DNA of 34,461 nucleotides from Candidatus Solibacter usitatus (GTDB lineage Bacteria > Acidobacteriota > Terriglobia > Bryobacterales > Bryobacteraceae). Below the pieces are notes generated by a model. It made no database searches and had not been told where the DNA came from. It worked only from the letters and a program-made list of their open reading frames with translations. This document shows positions 24,459 to 31,719 of the stretch, piece after piece (the first letter of the stretch is position 1; each line of letters opens with the position of its first letter). Made by a program: the position numbers and the translations under genes. The stretch lies in contig JACPNO010000060.1 in assembly GCA_016185465.1 (NCBI GenBank), positions 1 to 34,461 of the forward strand, read 5' to 3'.

Positions 24459-26927
24459 CTACGTCGTGCGCAGCGACACCATCGGATCCACTTTCGCCGC
24501 TCGCCGCGCCGGCAGATACGTCGCCGCCAGCGCTGCCGCGATCAGCACCGCACTCACGCCGGCAAACGCCATGGGATCGGTCGCGCTGATTCCGTACAGC
24601 ATCGTGGCCATGGCGCGCGTAACGATGGCCGCCGCGCCCAATCCGATGGCTACGCCCGCCAGCGCCAGCCCCAGCCCCTGCTTAACCACCAGCGCCAAGA
24701 CATCGCCGGGCTTGGCGCCCAACGCCATGCGGATGCCGATTTCGCGCGTGCGCTGCGCCACCGCGTACGAGATCACGCCAAAAATTCCCACCACCGCCAG
24801 CGCCAGCGCCGTCGCGGCGAATATCGATAGCAGCAGCATGTTGAAGCGCGGCCGCCACTGGGCGTCGGAGACCACGGCTTCGAGCGTGGCCATGTTGGAC
24901 ACCGGCAGGTTGCGGTCGAACGCGGCGACTTCGTGGCGAAATGCCGATGACAGCGCGGCCGGGTCGCCTGAGGTTCGCACCACAAACGTCATGTAGGACG
25001 AACTGCGCCCGCTGAAATACTCGGGATGCTGGAGGTACGGCAGATACAATTCCGGCCCGGGTTCAGCCGCCCATTCGGACTGCTTGACGTTGCGCGCCAC
25101 GCCTGCCACGGTCAGCCACGGATTGGTGGAGTCAGCACGGCCCATCCGGAAACGCTTGCCGATCGGATCCTGATTCGGCCAATTGCGGCGCGCCATGGCG
25201 TCGCTGATGATGGCCACCATCGGCGCTCCTTCCACGTCGTGGCCGTCAAAGCCGCGTCCGCGCAACAGCGGCGTCCCCATGGTTTCGAAATAGCGCGGGC
25301 TAATGATCCGGTAAGCCGCCGAGGGCTCCTGTCCGGGCGGCGGTGCGGGCTGCCCTTCCACGGTGAAATCGAATGTCCAGATATCGCCGGCCAGCGGTAG
25401 ATGATTGATCGCGCCCACCGAAACCACGCCCGGCACGGCTTCCAACTTTTGCAGCAGCTGTGTGTAGAAGGGAAGCTGGCGTTCGACAAATCCTGACCCC
25501 GCAACCGACACCTCCGCCGCCAGAACATGCTCGGCGCGAAAGCCGGGATCTACCTGCTGCAATCGCCAGAAGCTATGCAGAAGCAGGCCGGCGCCGATGA
25601 GCAGCACTTCCGCCAGCGCAACTTCAGCTACCACCAACATGGCGCGAGAGCGGCGCCCGCCAAATTTGATTTCTCCGCGCGCGGGTCCGGCGGAGTCCTT
25701 CAAGAGCCCATTCAAATCGAGGTTCGTCGATTGCAGCGCCGGCGCCAGGCCGAATACGATGCCGGTTACCAGCGTCAGCGCCAGAGTAAATCCCAGCACC
25801 GAAAGGTCGATTCCGATTTCCTGAAAACGGGGGATGATGCCCGCGCCCTGCGTGAGCGTTCGACTCAGCGCCGCGATGAGCGCCTGCACGCCCCAGGCGG
25901 CTACTAACAGTCCCATTGCTCCGCCGGCAAGCGACAAGACCATGCTCTCGGTGAGCAGTTGCCGGACGATCCGCCCGGAGCCTGCTCCAATAGCGGTCCG
26001 GATGGCCATCTCTTTCTGCCGCCCGGTGGCGCGGGCCAACAGCAAATTCGCCACATTGGCGCACGCGATGAGCAGCACGCAGCCGACCGCGCCCAGCAGC
26101 ACCAGCAGCGCCGGCCGTATGCTGCCCACGACTTTTTCGTGCAGCGGCTGAACCAGCGCACCCATTTCGGCGTCTTCGCCGGGATATTGGCGGCGCAGCC
26201 GTTCGGTGATCAAATCCATTTCCGCCTGAGCTTGCTTGATCGAGACCCCAGGCTTCAGCCGGCCGAACACGCGCAGCATACGCCCGCCGCGCATACTGGC
26301 GAAGCGGGCATCGAACTGCATCGGCGCCCACAATTCCGCCCGCGTGGCCCAGTACGGCGGAAAGCCGAACCCGGCGGGCATGACGCCGACGATGGTACGG
26401 CTTTCCCCGCTCAGCGTAACGGCCTGGCCGACGATGTTCGGGTCCGATCCGAAGCGGCGCTGCCACAGAGCGTGGCTCAGCACGACCACCCGTTTGGCTC
26501 CCGGCTGCCCTTCTTCCGGCAGAAAAGTTCGCCCCAGTTTTGCCTGCGCGCCCAGCAGCGTAAACAGATTGCTGGTAACTTGCAGACCCGCGATCTGCTC
26601 GGCTTCGCCGCGGCCCGTCAGGTTCACGCCCCAGGAAAAGGCCGCGGAGATGGGATCGAATACGCGATTCTGCTCTCGCCAGTCGAGGAAATTTGCAGGG
26701 GAAACGTTGCCGACTTCGGGGCCAGTGAGATGCCTTTCGTCGACCACCACCAGGCGGCCGGCATCGCGATAGGGCAGCGGCCGCAGCAGCACGGCATTCA
26801 CCACGCTGAAAATCGCCGTATTCGCGCCAATCCCGAGCGCGAGCGCAATTACCGCGACGGCTGTAAAGCCCGGACTGCGGCGCAGGCCGCGCAAGGCATA
26901 GCGCACGTCTTCCCTCAGGGTTCGCAT
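24459..26927 (-). CDS. MacB/FtsX-type permease, ADOP family
   Basis: An 822-residue permease without an ATPase domain. The first transmembrane helix follows an N-terminal REDVRYALRGLRRSPGF, then come a MacB-type periplasmic core domain (about 45-240), an FtsX block of three helices (about 275-390), a second periplasmic domain and a C-terminal FtsX block with RTREIGIRMALGAKPGDVL. The doubled arrangement is that of the acidobacterial duplicated orphan permeases. It lacks the 65-residue N-terminal helical part seen in the paralogue at 31720, and no PadR gene stands nearby. Substrate and ATPase partner are unknown. The stop is TAG, touching the palindromic repeat. Confidence 0.92.
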   Translation of the reverse strand: MRTLREDVRYALRGLRRSPGFTAVAVIALALGIGANTAIFSVVNAVLLRPLPYRDAGRLVVVDERHLTGPEVGNVSPANFLDWREQNRVFDPISAAFSWGVNLTGRGEAEQIAGLQVTSNLFTLLGAQAKLGRTFLPEEGQPGAKRVVVLSHALWQRRFGSDPNIVGQAVTLSGESRTIVGVMPAGFGFPPYWATRAELWAPMQFDARFASMRGGRMLRVFGRLKPGVSIKQAQAEMDLITERLRRQYPGEDAEMGALVQPLHEKVVGSIRPALLVLLGAVGCVLLIACANVANLLLARATGRQKEMAIRTAIGAGSGRIVRQLLTESMVLSLAGGAMGLLVAAWGVQALIAALSRTLTQGAGIIPRFQEIGIDLSVLGFTLALTLVTGIVFGLAPALQSTNLDLNGLLKDSAGPARGEIKFGGRRSRAMLVVAEVALAEVLLIGAGLLLHSFWRLQQVDPGFRAEHVLAAEVSVAGSGFVERQLPFYTQLLQKLEAVPGVVSVGAINHLPLAGDIWTFDFTVEGQPAPPPGQEPSAAYRIISPRYFETMGTPLLRGRGFDGHDVEGAPMVAIISDAMARRNWPNQDPIGKRFRMGRADSTNPWLTVAGVARNVKQSEWAAEPGPELYLPYLQHPEYFSGRSSSYMTFVVRTSGDPAALSSAFRHEVAAFDRNLPVSNMATLEAVVSDAQWRPRFNMLLLSIFAATALALAVVGIFGVISYAVAQRTREIGIRMALGAKPGDVLALVVKQGLGLALAGVAIGLGAAAIVTRAMATMLYGISATDPMAFAGVSAVLIAAALAATYLPARRAAKVDPMVSLRTT

Positions 26928-26970
26928 GAAGATTAGACTGGCGCCGCGGGGTGCGGTTAGCCGGGATTGT

Positions 26971-27000
26971 TTGACAGATTTAGTGATTCGAGCGTGAAAT
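26971..27000 (+). promoter_or_regulatory. Candidate promoter of the zinc-ribbon membrane protein gene
   Basis: TTGACA (26971-26976) followed after 18 bases by TGAAAT (26995-27000). The -35 is a perfect match and the -10 is moderate. It would overlap an ATG at 26999, so if it is real the true start is more likely the in-frame ATG at 27014. Confidence 0.3.
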
Positions 27001-27367
27001 GAAGAGCAGAGTGATGGGCGAGATGCTTCTAGCGGGCGTAGCTGTGGTCGTTGCCGCCGTGATCTGCACGATAGTCATTGTCGTTTCGCTGGGTTACTTG
27101 GTAGGCAGAAGCCGGGACCCTTGCCCGTCGTGTCAGACGCGGGCTCTCAAGATGGTCAACCTCATCAAGGCGCAGGTCTTTGTGATGGGCATTGGCGTCG
27201 TTCCCGACCACTGGTCTTACCACCAATGTGAAAACTGCGGTGCAAAATACAAAAGGCACGATGAACGATGGATCCCGCTGGCTGCCCACGAATCGGAAGG
27301 TTTCGATACGGCCTGGGCGGTTACGCCAGCGCGTTCAGCAGCTTGTCGATATCCTGCTGGTCGTTGA
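26999..27367 (+). CDS. Small membrane protein with zinc-ribbon-like domain
   Basis: A 122-residue ORF with one N-terminal hydrophobic helix (about 8-34) and a soluble part with two Cys pairs, CPSC (about 42-45) and CENC (about 77-80), the arrangement of a zinc ribbon. I recognise no named family. The last 47 bases overlap the 3' end of the convergent aminotransferase gene, and the C-terminal tail has no recognisable structure. The start may be 26999 or the in-frame ATG at 27014. Confidence 0.6.
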   Translation: MKSRVMGEMLLAGVAVVVAAVICTIVIVVSLGYLVGRSRDPCPSCQTRALKMVNLIKAQVFVMGIGVVPDHWSYHQCENCGAKYKRHDERWIPLAAHESEGFDTAWAVTPARSAACRYPAGR

Positions 27368-28589
27368 ACACGGACGGCGAAATGCGCAGCTGATGATGCA
27401 CTACTTTCGCGGTGACGTTGGCTTTCTTCAGTTTGGCGATCGTCGCATCCGGATCCTTCACGATAAAAGCCACGATGGGCGTTGGGTTATCCGGCGGAGT
27501 CATCGGGGCGTAGCCCATGGCGGGCAGTTCCTTCTGCAAACGATCCGTCAGCGGCTTGGTGTGGGCGCGGATATTTTCCACGCCCAGTTTTTGGATGATC
27601 TGCAGCGACACCCACAGCCCCGCCGTAATGCTGTTGGCGATCGTGCCTAATTCGTAATAGCCGGCGGCTTCGGGCAGGCGCTGGTAGGTGAAGGGCGCCG
27701 CGGCGGGCGGGTCGCCGGGAAACATGTGGTACTCGAAATCGCGATACTGCTTCCAGCCGTGCTGGGTGGACTTCACAATCTTCCCCTGCAAATCCTCACG
27801 CACGTAGAGGAATCCCAGGCCCATATCGCCCATCAGCCATTTGTACGATCCGCAGGCAGCGCAATCGACGCCTGTCTCGTGCAAGTTGACGGGGATGCAG
27901 CCGGCGGCCTGAATGATATCGGCATACGCGTAGGCGCCATGGGCGTGGGCGAGATCGCTAACGGCTTTGATGTCCTGCTTAAAGCCGTTGATGAAAGAAA
28001 CCAGCGAGACCGCCACCAGTCGCGTCTTTTTGTCGACCAGCTTTTCCATATCGCGAATCTCGACGCGCCCGTCGCGCGGCTGGGCGATGCGGACTTCGAC
28101 GCCCTGCTTCTCGAGTTCCCGGTAAGCGTAGAGCGAGCCTTCAAAATGCAGGGCGTCGGTAACCACGTTGCCGCCCCCGCGCGGCAGGCCTAGACCTTCG
28201 ATGACCACGCTTTCCCCGGCCATCGTGCTCTGCGCATAGGCAATCTCAGTGGGCTTGGCGTTCACCAGTTTGGCAAACAGCTCTTTGACTTCCTTGGACC
28301 TGGTCACGCGGGCAAACATTTCCGGCACCGGCGTGCTGGAATCGGTATTCCTGCCGTCGATTTGGCCGGTGTTCTTGAAATCCACGTAGGCCTTCATCGC
28401 CCGCGCCGAAGCCGCCGGCGTAGGATGCCAGCCCGCGCAGTTCAGATAGGTCTGGGATTCGGCGATGGGGAAATCGGACTTCGCCAGAATGCTGGAGCTG
28501 CCCTTGGCCGGTGCAGCGGCAGAGGCCCATTTTGCCGTGGCCGCCAATAAGCCTGTCTGAGCCAAAAGCTCGCGCCGGTTCAGTTTCAT
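27321..28589 (-). CDS. Tat-exported class V aminotransferase-fold PLP enzyme
   Basis: A 422-residue fold-type I PLP enzyme of the class V aminotransferase / isopenicillin-N-epimerase-like group. The N-terminus MKLNRRELLAQTGLLAATA is a probable twin-arginine signal. PLP-site features: the Asp of HGAYAYADIIQAAG and the Schiff-base Lys in CGSYKWLMGDMGLGF. The ATG at 28589 has a GGAGGG ribosome site about 7 bases ahead; longer readings up to 29057 run into the neighbouring korA and have no support. Reaction unknown: aminotransferase, epimerase or desulfurase are all possible within the fold. Divergent from korA. Confidence 0.85.
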   Translation of the reverse strand: MKLNRRELLAQTGLLAATAKWASAAAPAKGSSSILAKSDFPIAESQTYLNCAGWHPTPAASARAMKAYVDFKNTGQIDGRNTDSSTPVPEMFARVTRSKEVKELFAKLVNAKPTEIAYAQSTMAGESVVIEGLGLPRGGGNVVTDALHFEGSLYAYRELEKQGVEVRIAQPRDGRVEIRDMEKLVDKKTRLVAVSLVSFINGFKQDIKAVSDLAHAHGAYAYADIIQAAGCIPVNLHETGVDCAACGSYKWLMGDMGLGFLYVREDLQGKIVKSTQHGWKQYRDFEYHMFPGDPPAAAPFTYQRLPEAAGYYELGTIANSITAGLWVSLQIIQKLGVENIRAHTKPLTDRLQKELPAMGYAPMTPPDNPTPIVAFIVKDPDATIAKLKKANVTAKVVHHQLRISPSVFNDQQDIDKLLNALA

Positions 28590-28773
28590 CGTGTGCCCTC
28601 CATTCCTGCCTAAATATACTCCATCGGGCCGCCGGGCTGCCCGCCCATTCCCACCCTTTTCCGCCGTGTAGTAGACTGTAGGTGCTTTTTTACCAACTAG
28701 CGCCGGACTGACGGCGGCGAGCTCCATTGTTGATAGTACCGCCGCTGGTTCGACAGGGCCCCTTGGCATTATC

Positions 28774-28793
28774 GCCGCGTTTTTTTTCGCGGC
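28774..28793 (+). promoter_or_regulatory. T8-loop hairpin in the korA leader
   Basis: GCCGCG (28774-28779) and CGCGGC (28788-28793) pair perfectly around a loop of eight T, ending seven bases before the korA ribosome site. A stem this close to the GGAGG could affect translation start. The rest of the 222-base divergent region (28590-28811) shows no clear promoter pair. Confidence 0.35.
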
Positions 28794-28811
28794 AACGCAA
28801 GGAGGTTTGGG

Positions 28812-30587
28812 ATGAAGCACACCTTCGCCGTCTCCATCGGAGGCGCGGCGGGACAAGGTGTTGCCACACCGGGCAACATCTTCGCGAAAATTTTTGGCCG
28901 GCGCGGTTTGCACCTGCAGGCCTACAACGCCTATCAATCCATCATCCGGGGCGGTCATACGTTTCTGACTATCCGCACCGGTCCCGACAAAATCAACAGC
29001 TTCGGCGATCATATCGATCTCATGATTCCTCTGAACCAGGACACCATGAACCGGCACCTGGGCCTGCTACGCGCCGGCGCCGCCGTGGTCTATAACGGAG
29101 ATTCGATCAAGCCCGCCTCCCCGGCTGCGGGCGTCCGCTTGTGTCCCCTTCCCGTTACCGAGCTGAGCCAGAACAGCCGCAATAAGCTGGAGCAAAATAC
29201 CCTGGCCGTGGCCGCCGGTTTAAGCATGATGGGCATCGGCTTTCAGGCGCTCGAAGAAGTTCTCACCCAGCAATTCAAGAAAAAGGGCGACGCGGTCATC
29301 AAGGAGAACGTGACCGTTGCGCGCGCGGCATACGACTACGCCACGGCTCATTTCGAGGCATTTCCGCGCCCGCTGCCCATGACCGACAACAAGATCGCCG
29401 TGCTCACCGGCAACATGGCGCTGGCCATGGGCGGGGCGGCCGCCGGCGTGAAGTTCTACTGCGCTTATCCGATGAGTCCTTCGACCGGCGTGCTGCACTG
29501 GATGGCGGCGCACGCGCGCAAGGCCGGCATCATGGTGCGCCAGGTGGAAGACGAAATTGGCGTAATCAATATGGCCATCGGCGCGGCGCATGCCGGATGC
29601 CGGGCCATGTGCGCCACCTCAGGCGGCGGCTTTGCGCTCATGACCGAAGGCCTCGGCATGTCGGCCATGATCGAGACACCTGTGGTCGTGATCGATGTTC
29701 AGCGCGCCGGACCCTCTACCGGCGTTCCCACCAAAACCGAGCAGGGCGATCTCTGGCAGATGCTGGGCGCCGGGCACGGCGATTATCCCCGCGTCATCGG
29801 TACCCCGCTCGATATCGGCGACTGCTTCAAAATGATTCCGGAGATTTTCAATCTCGCCGACAAGTACCAGTGCCCGGGCATCGTGCTTACCGATTTGCTG
29901 CTCTCGGAAGGCACCGGCAGCGTGGATCCCAAAGATTTGAGCTTCGATGTCCCCATCGACCGCGGCGAGCTGATTGCGTCCGTCAATGGTTCGAACGGAA
30001 AGTACAATCGCTATCAAATTACTGAAAGCGGCATCTCGCCACGGGCCATTCCGGGCGTGCCCGGCCATGCTCACGTCGCCGCTACCGATGAACACGACGA
30101 AGACGGCGTGCTCATCAGCGACGAATTCACCAACCCCGTCAAACGGCGCAATATGATGGAAAAGCGCCAGCGCAAAATAGCGGGCATAGAAGCGGCCGTT
30201 CCGCCGCCGGTGCTGGCCGGGCCGCGCGACGCCGACGTAACACTGATCGGCTGGGGCTCAACCGACGGCGTCATCAAGGAAGCCATCGAGAACCTGGCCG
30301 ACGACGGCATCATCGCCAATCACCTGCAGATTCGCTGGATGTTACCGCTGCACGCCGACGCCATTATGGACCTGCTGCGCGGCGCCAAGCACACCATCAT
30401 CATCGAGAACAATTACAGCGGGCAGTTCGCGCGCTACCTGCGCAGCGAAACCAGCTTCGTCCCGAATGGCCACATCCGCAAATACGATGGCGAGCCGTTC
30501 ATGCCGCACCACATCGTGGAGTCGGTGAAAGAGCAACTGGCCGGCAAGACGAAACTATCCGTGCCCATGCACGAAATCATGGTCTAG
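28812..30587 (+). CDS. korA: 2-oxoacid:ferredoxin oxidoreductase, fused gamma-alpha subunit
   Basis: A 591-residue protein with the gamma domain first (GGAAGQGV near the N-terminus, about 1-190), then the alpha/pyrimidine domain (from about 195; YPMSPSTGV, EDEIGVINMAIGAAHAG, TSGGGFALMTEGLGM, RAGPSTGVPTKTEQGDL) and a C-terminal transketolase-like domain. With the beta subunit it converts a 2-oxoacid, probably 2-oxoglutarate, plus CoA into acyl-CoA, CO2 and reduced ferredoxin. The substrate is inferred from the KorA-like domain order. A strong AAGGAGG site precedes the ATG. The stop is TAG. Confidence 0.93.
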   Translation: MKHTFAVSIGGAAGQGVATPGNIFAKIFGRRGLHLQAYNAYQSIIRGGHTFLTIRTGPDKINSFGDHIDLMIPLNQDTMNRHLGLLRAGAAVVYNGDSIKPASPAAGVRLCPLPVTELSQNSRNKLEQNTLAVAAGLSMMGIGFQALEEVLTQQFKKKGDAVIKENVTVARAAYDYATAHFEAFPRPLPMTDNKIAVLTGNMALAMGGAAAGVKFYCAYPMSPSTGVLHWMAAHARKAGIMVRQVEDEIGVINMAIGAAHAGCRAMCATSGGGFALMTEGLGMSAMIETPVVVIDVQRAGPSTGVPTKTEQGDLWQMLGAGHGDYPRVIGTPLDIGDCFKMIPEIFNLADKYQCPGIVLTDLLLSEGTGSVDPKDLSFDVPIDRGELIASVNGSNGKYNRYQITESGISPRAIPGVPGHAHVAATDEHDEDGVLISDEFTNPVKRRNMMEKRQRKIAGIEAAVPPPVLAGPRDADVTLIGWGSTDGVIKEAIENLADDGIIANHLQIRWMLPLHADAIMDLLRGAKHTIIIENNYSGQFARYLRSETSFVPNGHIRKYDGEPFMPHHIVESVKEQLAGKTKLSVPMHEIMV

Positions 30588-30596
30588 GAGAACCAG

Positions 30597-31265
30597 ATGG
30601 CAACCACCGAACAAGCGATCAAGCCGTTCACACTCACGGAACTGAAGGGCAAGGCGGATCCCGACTGGTGCCCGGGCTGCGGCGATTTCGGAGTGCTCGC
30701 AGCCATGCAGAAAGCCATCGTCGATCTGCAGATCCAGCCGCACAACGCGGTGACCATCAGCGGCATCGGCTGCTCCTCCAACCTCCCCGGCTATATCAGT
30801 ACCTACGGCATGCACACCCTGCATGGCCGCGCGCTGGCGGTGGCGACCGGCGTCAAGCTGGCCAACCACGAGCTGACGGTGTTCGTCACCGGCGGCGATG
30901 GCGACGGCTTCGGCATCGGCGGCAATCATTTCATGCACACCATGCGCCGCAACGTGGATCTGGTGTATCTCGCGATGGACAACCAGATTTACGGCCTCAC
31001 CACCGGGCAGGTATCGCCCACCAGCCGGATCGGCATGAAGAAACTGGAAGAAGATTCCACCTACGATTCGACCAACCTGCACCAGGCCTTCGAGCGGGCG
31101 CAGCTTTGGGGCGAGGAGATCCCCATCGGGAAGTTCTTCCAGCGAAATGACTTGCCGTCGCTGCACCAAGCCGAGCCGGTGCTGGACCAGGGCGGCCCGC
31201 TGGCGCTTCGCAAATTGGGCGTGCCGCCGGAAGTTGCAGCGGAGTTCATCAAGGAACTGATGTAA
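30597..31265 (+). CDS. korB: 2-oxoacid:ferredoxin oxidoreductase beta subunit, internally shortened
   Basis: A 222-residue KorB-type subunit; the family is usually nearer 300. The N-terminal half is canonical: DWCPGCGDFG, SGIGCSSNLPG, GGDGDGFGIGGNH and DNQIYGLTTGQVSPTS (the TPP-Mg site). After about residue 148 (IGMK) it jumps to KLEEDSTYD and the usual C-terminal part (RAQLWGEEIPIGKFF). The expected middle block, with the NP loop and the 'SPC' cysteine, is absent. Only three Cys remain (two in CPGC, one in GCSS), so the fourth ligand of the [4Fe-4S] cluster is missing. The frame is kept. GGAG lies ahead of the ATG. Confidence 0.88.
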   Translation: MATTEQAIKPFTLTELKGKADPDWCPGCGDFGVLAAMQKAIVDLQIQPHNAVTISGIGCSSNLPGYISTYGMHTLHGRALAVATGVKLANHELTVFVTGGDGDGFGIGGNHFMHTMRRNVDLVYLAMDNQIYGLTTGQVSPTSRIGMKKLEEDSTYDSTNLHQAFERAQLWGEEIPIGKFFQRNDLPSLHQAEPVLDQGGPLALRKLGVPPEVAAEFIKELM

Positions 31266-31271
31266 GGCGCA

Positions 31272-31329
31272 GTGGGGCAGGTCTCCGACCTGCCCAATTC
31301 CGAAACGGCAGGTCGGGGACCTACCCCAC
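31272..31329 (+). repeat. Dispersed palindromic repeat, family II, copy B
   Basis: Inverted repeat with 23-base arms (31272-31294 and 31307-31329, two mismatches) starting six bases after the korB stop. The left arm begins GTGGGGCAGGTCTCCGACC, differing at only two positions from the arm at 164-186. It could act as a hairpin at the transcript end, but there is no T tract. Confidence 0.75.
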
Positions 31330-31337
31330 TTGACTCT

Positions 31338-31360
31338 CACATCTTGACAATCAAGATGTG
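31338..31360 (+). promoter_or_regulatory. Probable PadR operator (perfect palindrome)
   Basis: CACATCTTGA and TCAAGATGTG form a perfect 10-base inverted repeat with a 3-base centre (CAA). It contains the -35 hexamer of the padR promoter. The symmetry and placement suggest autoregulation by the PadR dimer encoded 20 bases downstream. That is inference from position and family; PadR proteins commonly bind such dyads upstream of themselves. Confidence 0.7.
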
Positions 31361-31372
31361 ATCGAATATCAT
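31344..31372 (+). promoter_or_regulatory. padR promoter, probably leaderless
   Basis: TTGACA (31344-31349), a 17-base spacer and TATCAT (31367-31372) match the sigma70 consensus at 11 of 12 positions. Transcription would begin about 6-8 bases later, that is, at or next to the ATG at 31380. No ribosome site lies between, which agrees with a leaderless message. Confidence 0.65.
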
Positions 31373-31379
31373 CGTCCCC

Positions 31380-31715
31380 ATGGACGAACCCAGCACCGAC
31401 GTCATTCAGGGCACGCTCGACATGCTCATCCTCAAGACCCTGAGCCTCGAGCCTATGCATGGTTTCGGCATCGCGCGCCGCATTGAGCAAATCTCGCGCG
31501 GCGTCTTCAAGGTGAACCCGGGATCGCTGCTCACCGCTTTTCAGCGCCTGGAGCGCGCCGGCTGGCTGGACTCCGAGTGGCGGCAAACAGACAATGCGCG
31601 CCGCGCCAAGTTCTACACGCTGACGCGTGCCGGCCACAAACAACTAGAGTACGAAACCAACGACTGGGCGCGAAGAGCATCGGCCATCGCGCGATTGTTA
31701 AAGGCGGAGGGTTAA
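31380..31715 (+). CDS. PadR family transcriptional regulator
   Basis: A 111-residue winged-helix protein of the PadR type: IQGTLDMLILKTLSLEPMHG is the conserved helix 1 block, NPGSLLTAFQRLERAGWL the recognition helix region, and FYTLTRAGHKQLEYE the wing, followed by a short dimerisation helix. It ends four bases before the ADOP permease start, so both form one unit. In this phylum PadR genes stand directly before ADOP permeases very often; control of that permease is likely. The ligand is unknown. Confidence 0.92.
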   Translation: MDEPSTDVIQGTLDMLILKTLSLEPMHGFGIARRIEQISRGVFKVNPGSLLTAFQRLERAGWLDSEWRQTDNARRAKFYTLTRAGHKQLEYETNDWARRASAIARLLKAEG

Positions 31716-31719
31716 CGCC

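Noticed and set aside
28590-29057. Longer start for the class V aminotransferase reaching 29057
   Set aside because: The extra 156 codons run through the divergent promoter region into korA and lack similarity; the ATG at 28589 has a good ribosome site and a Tat signal.
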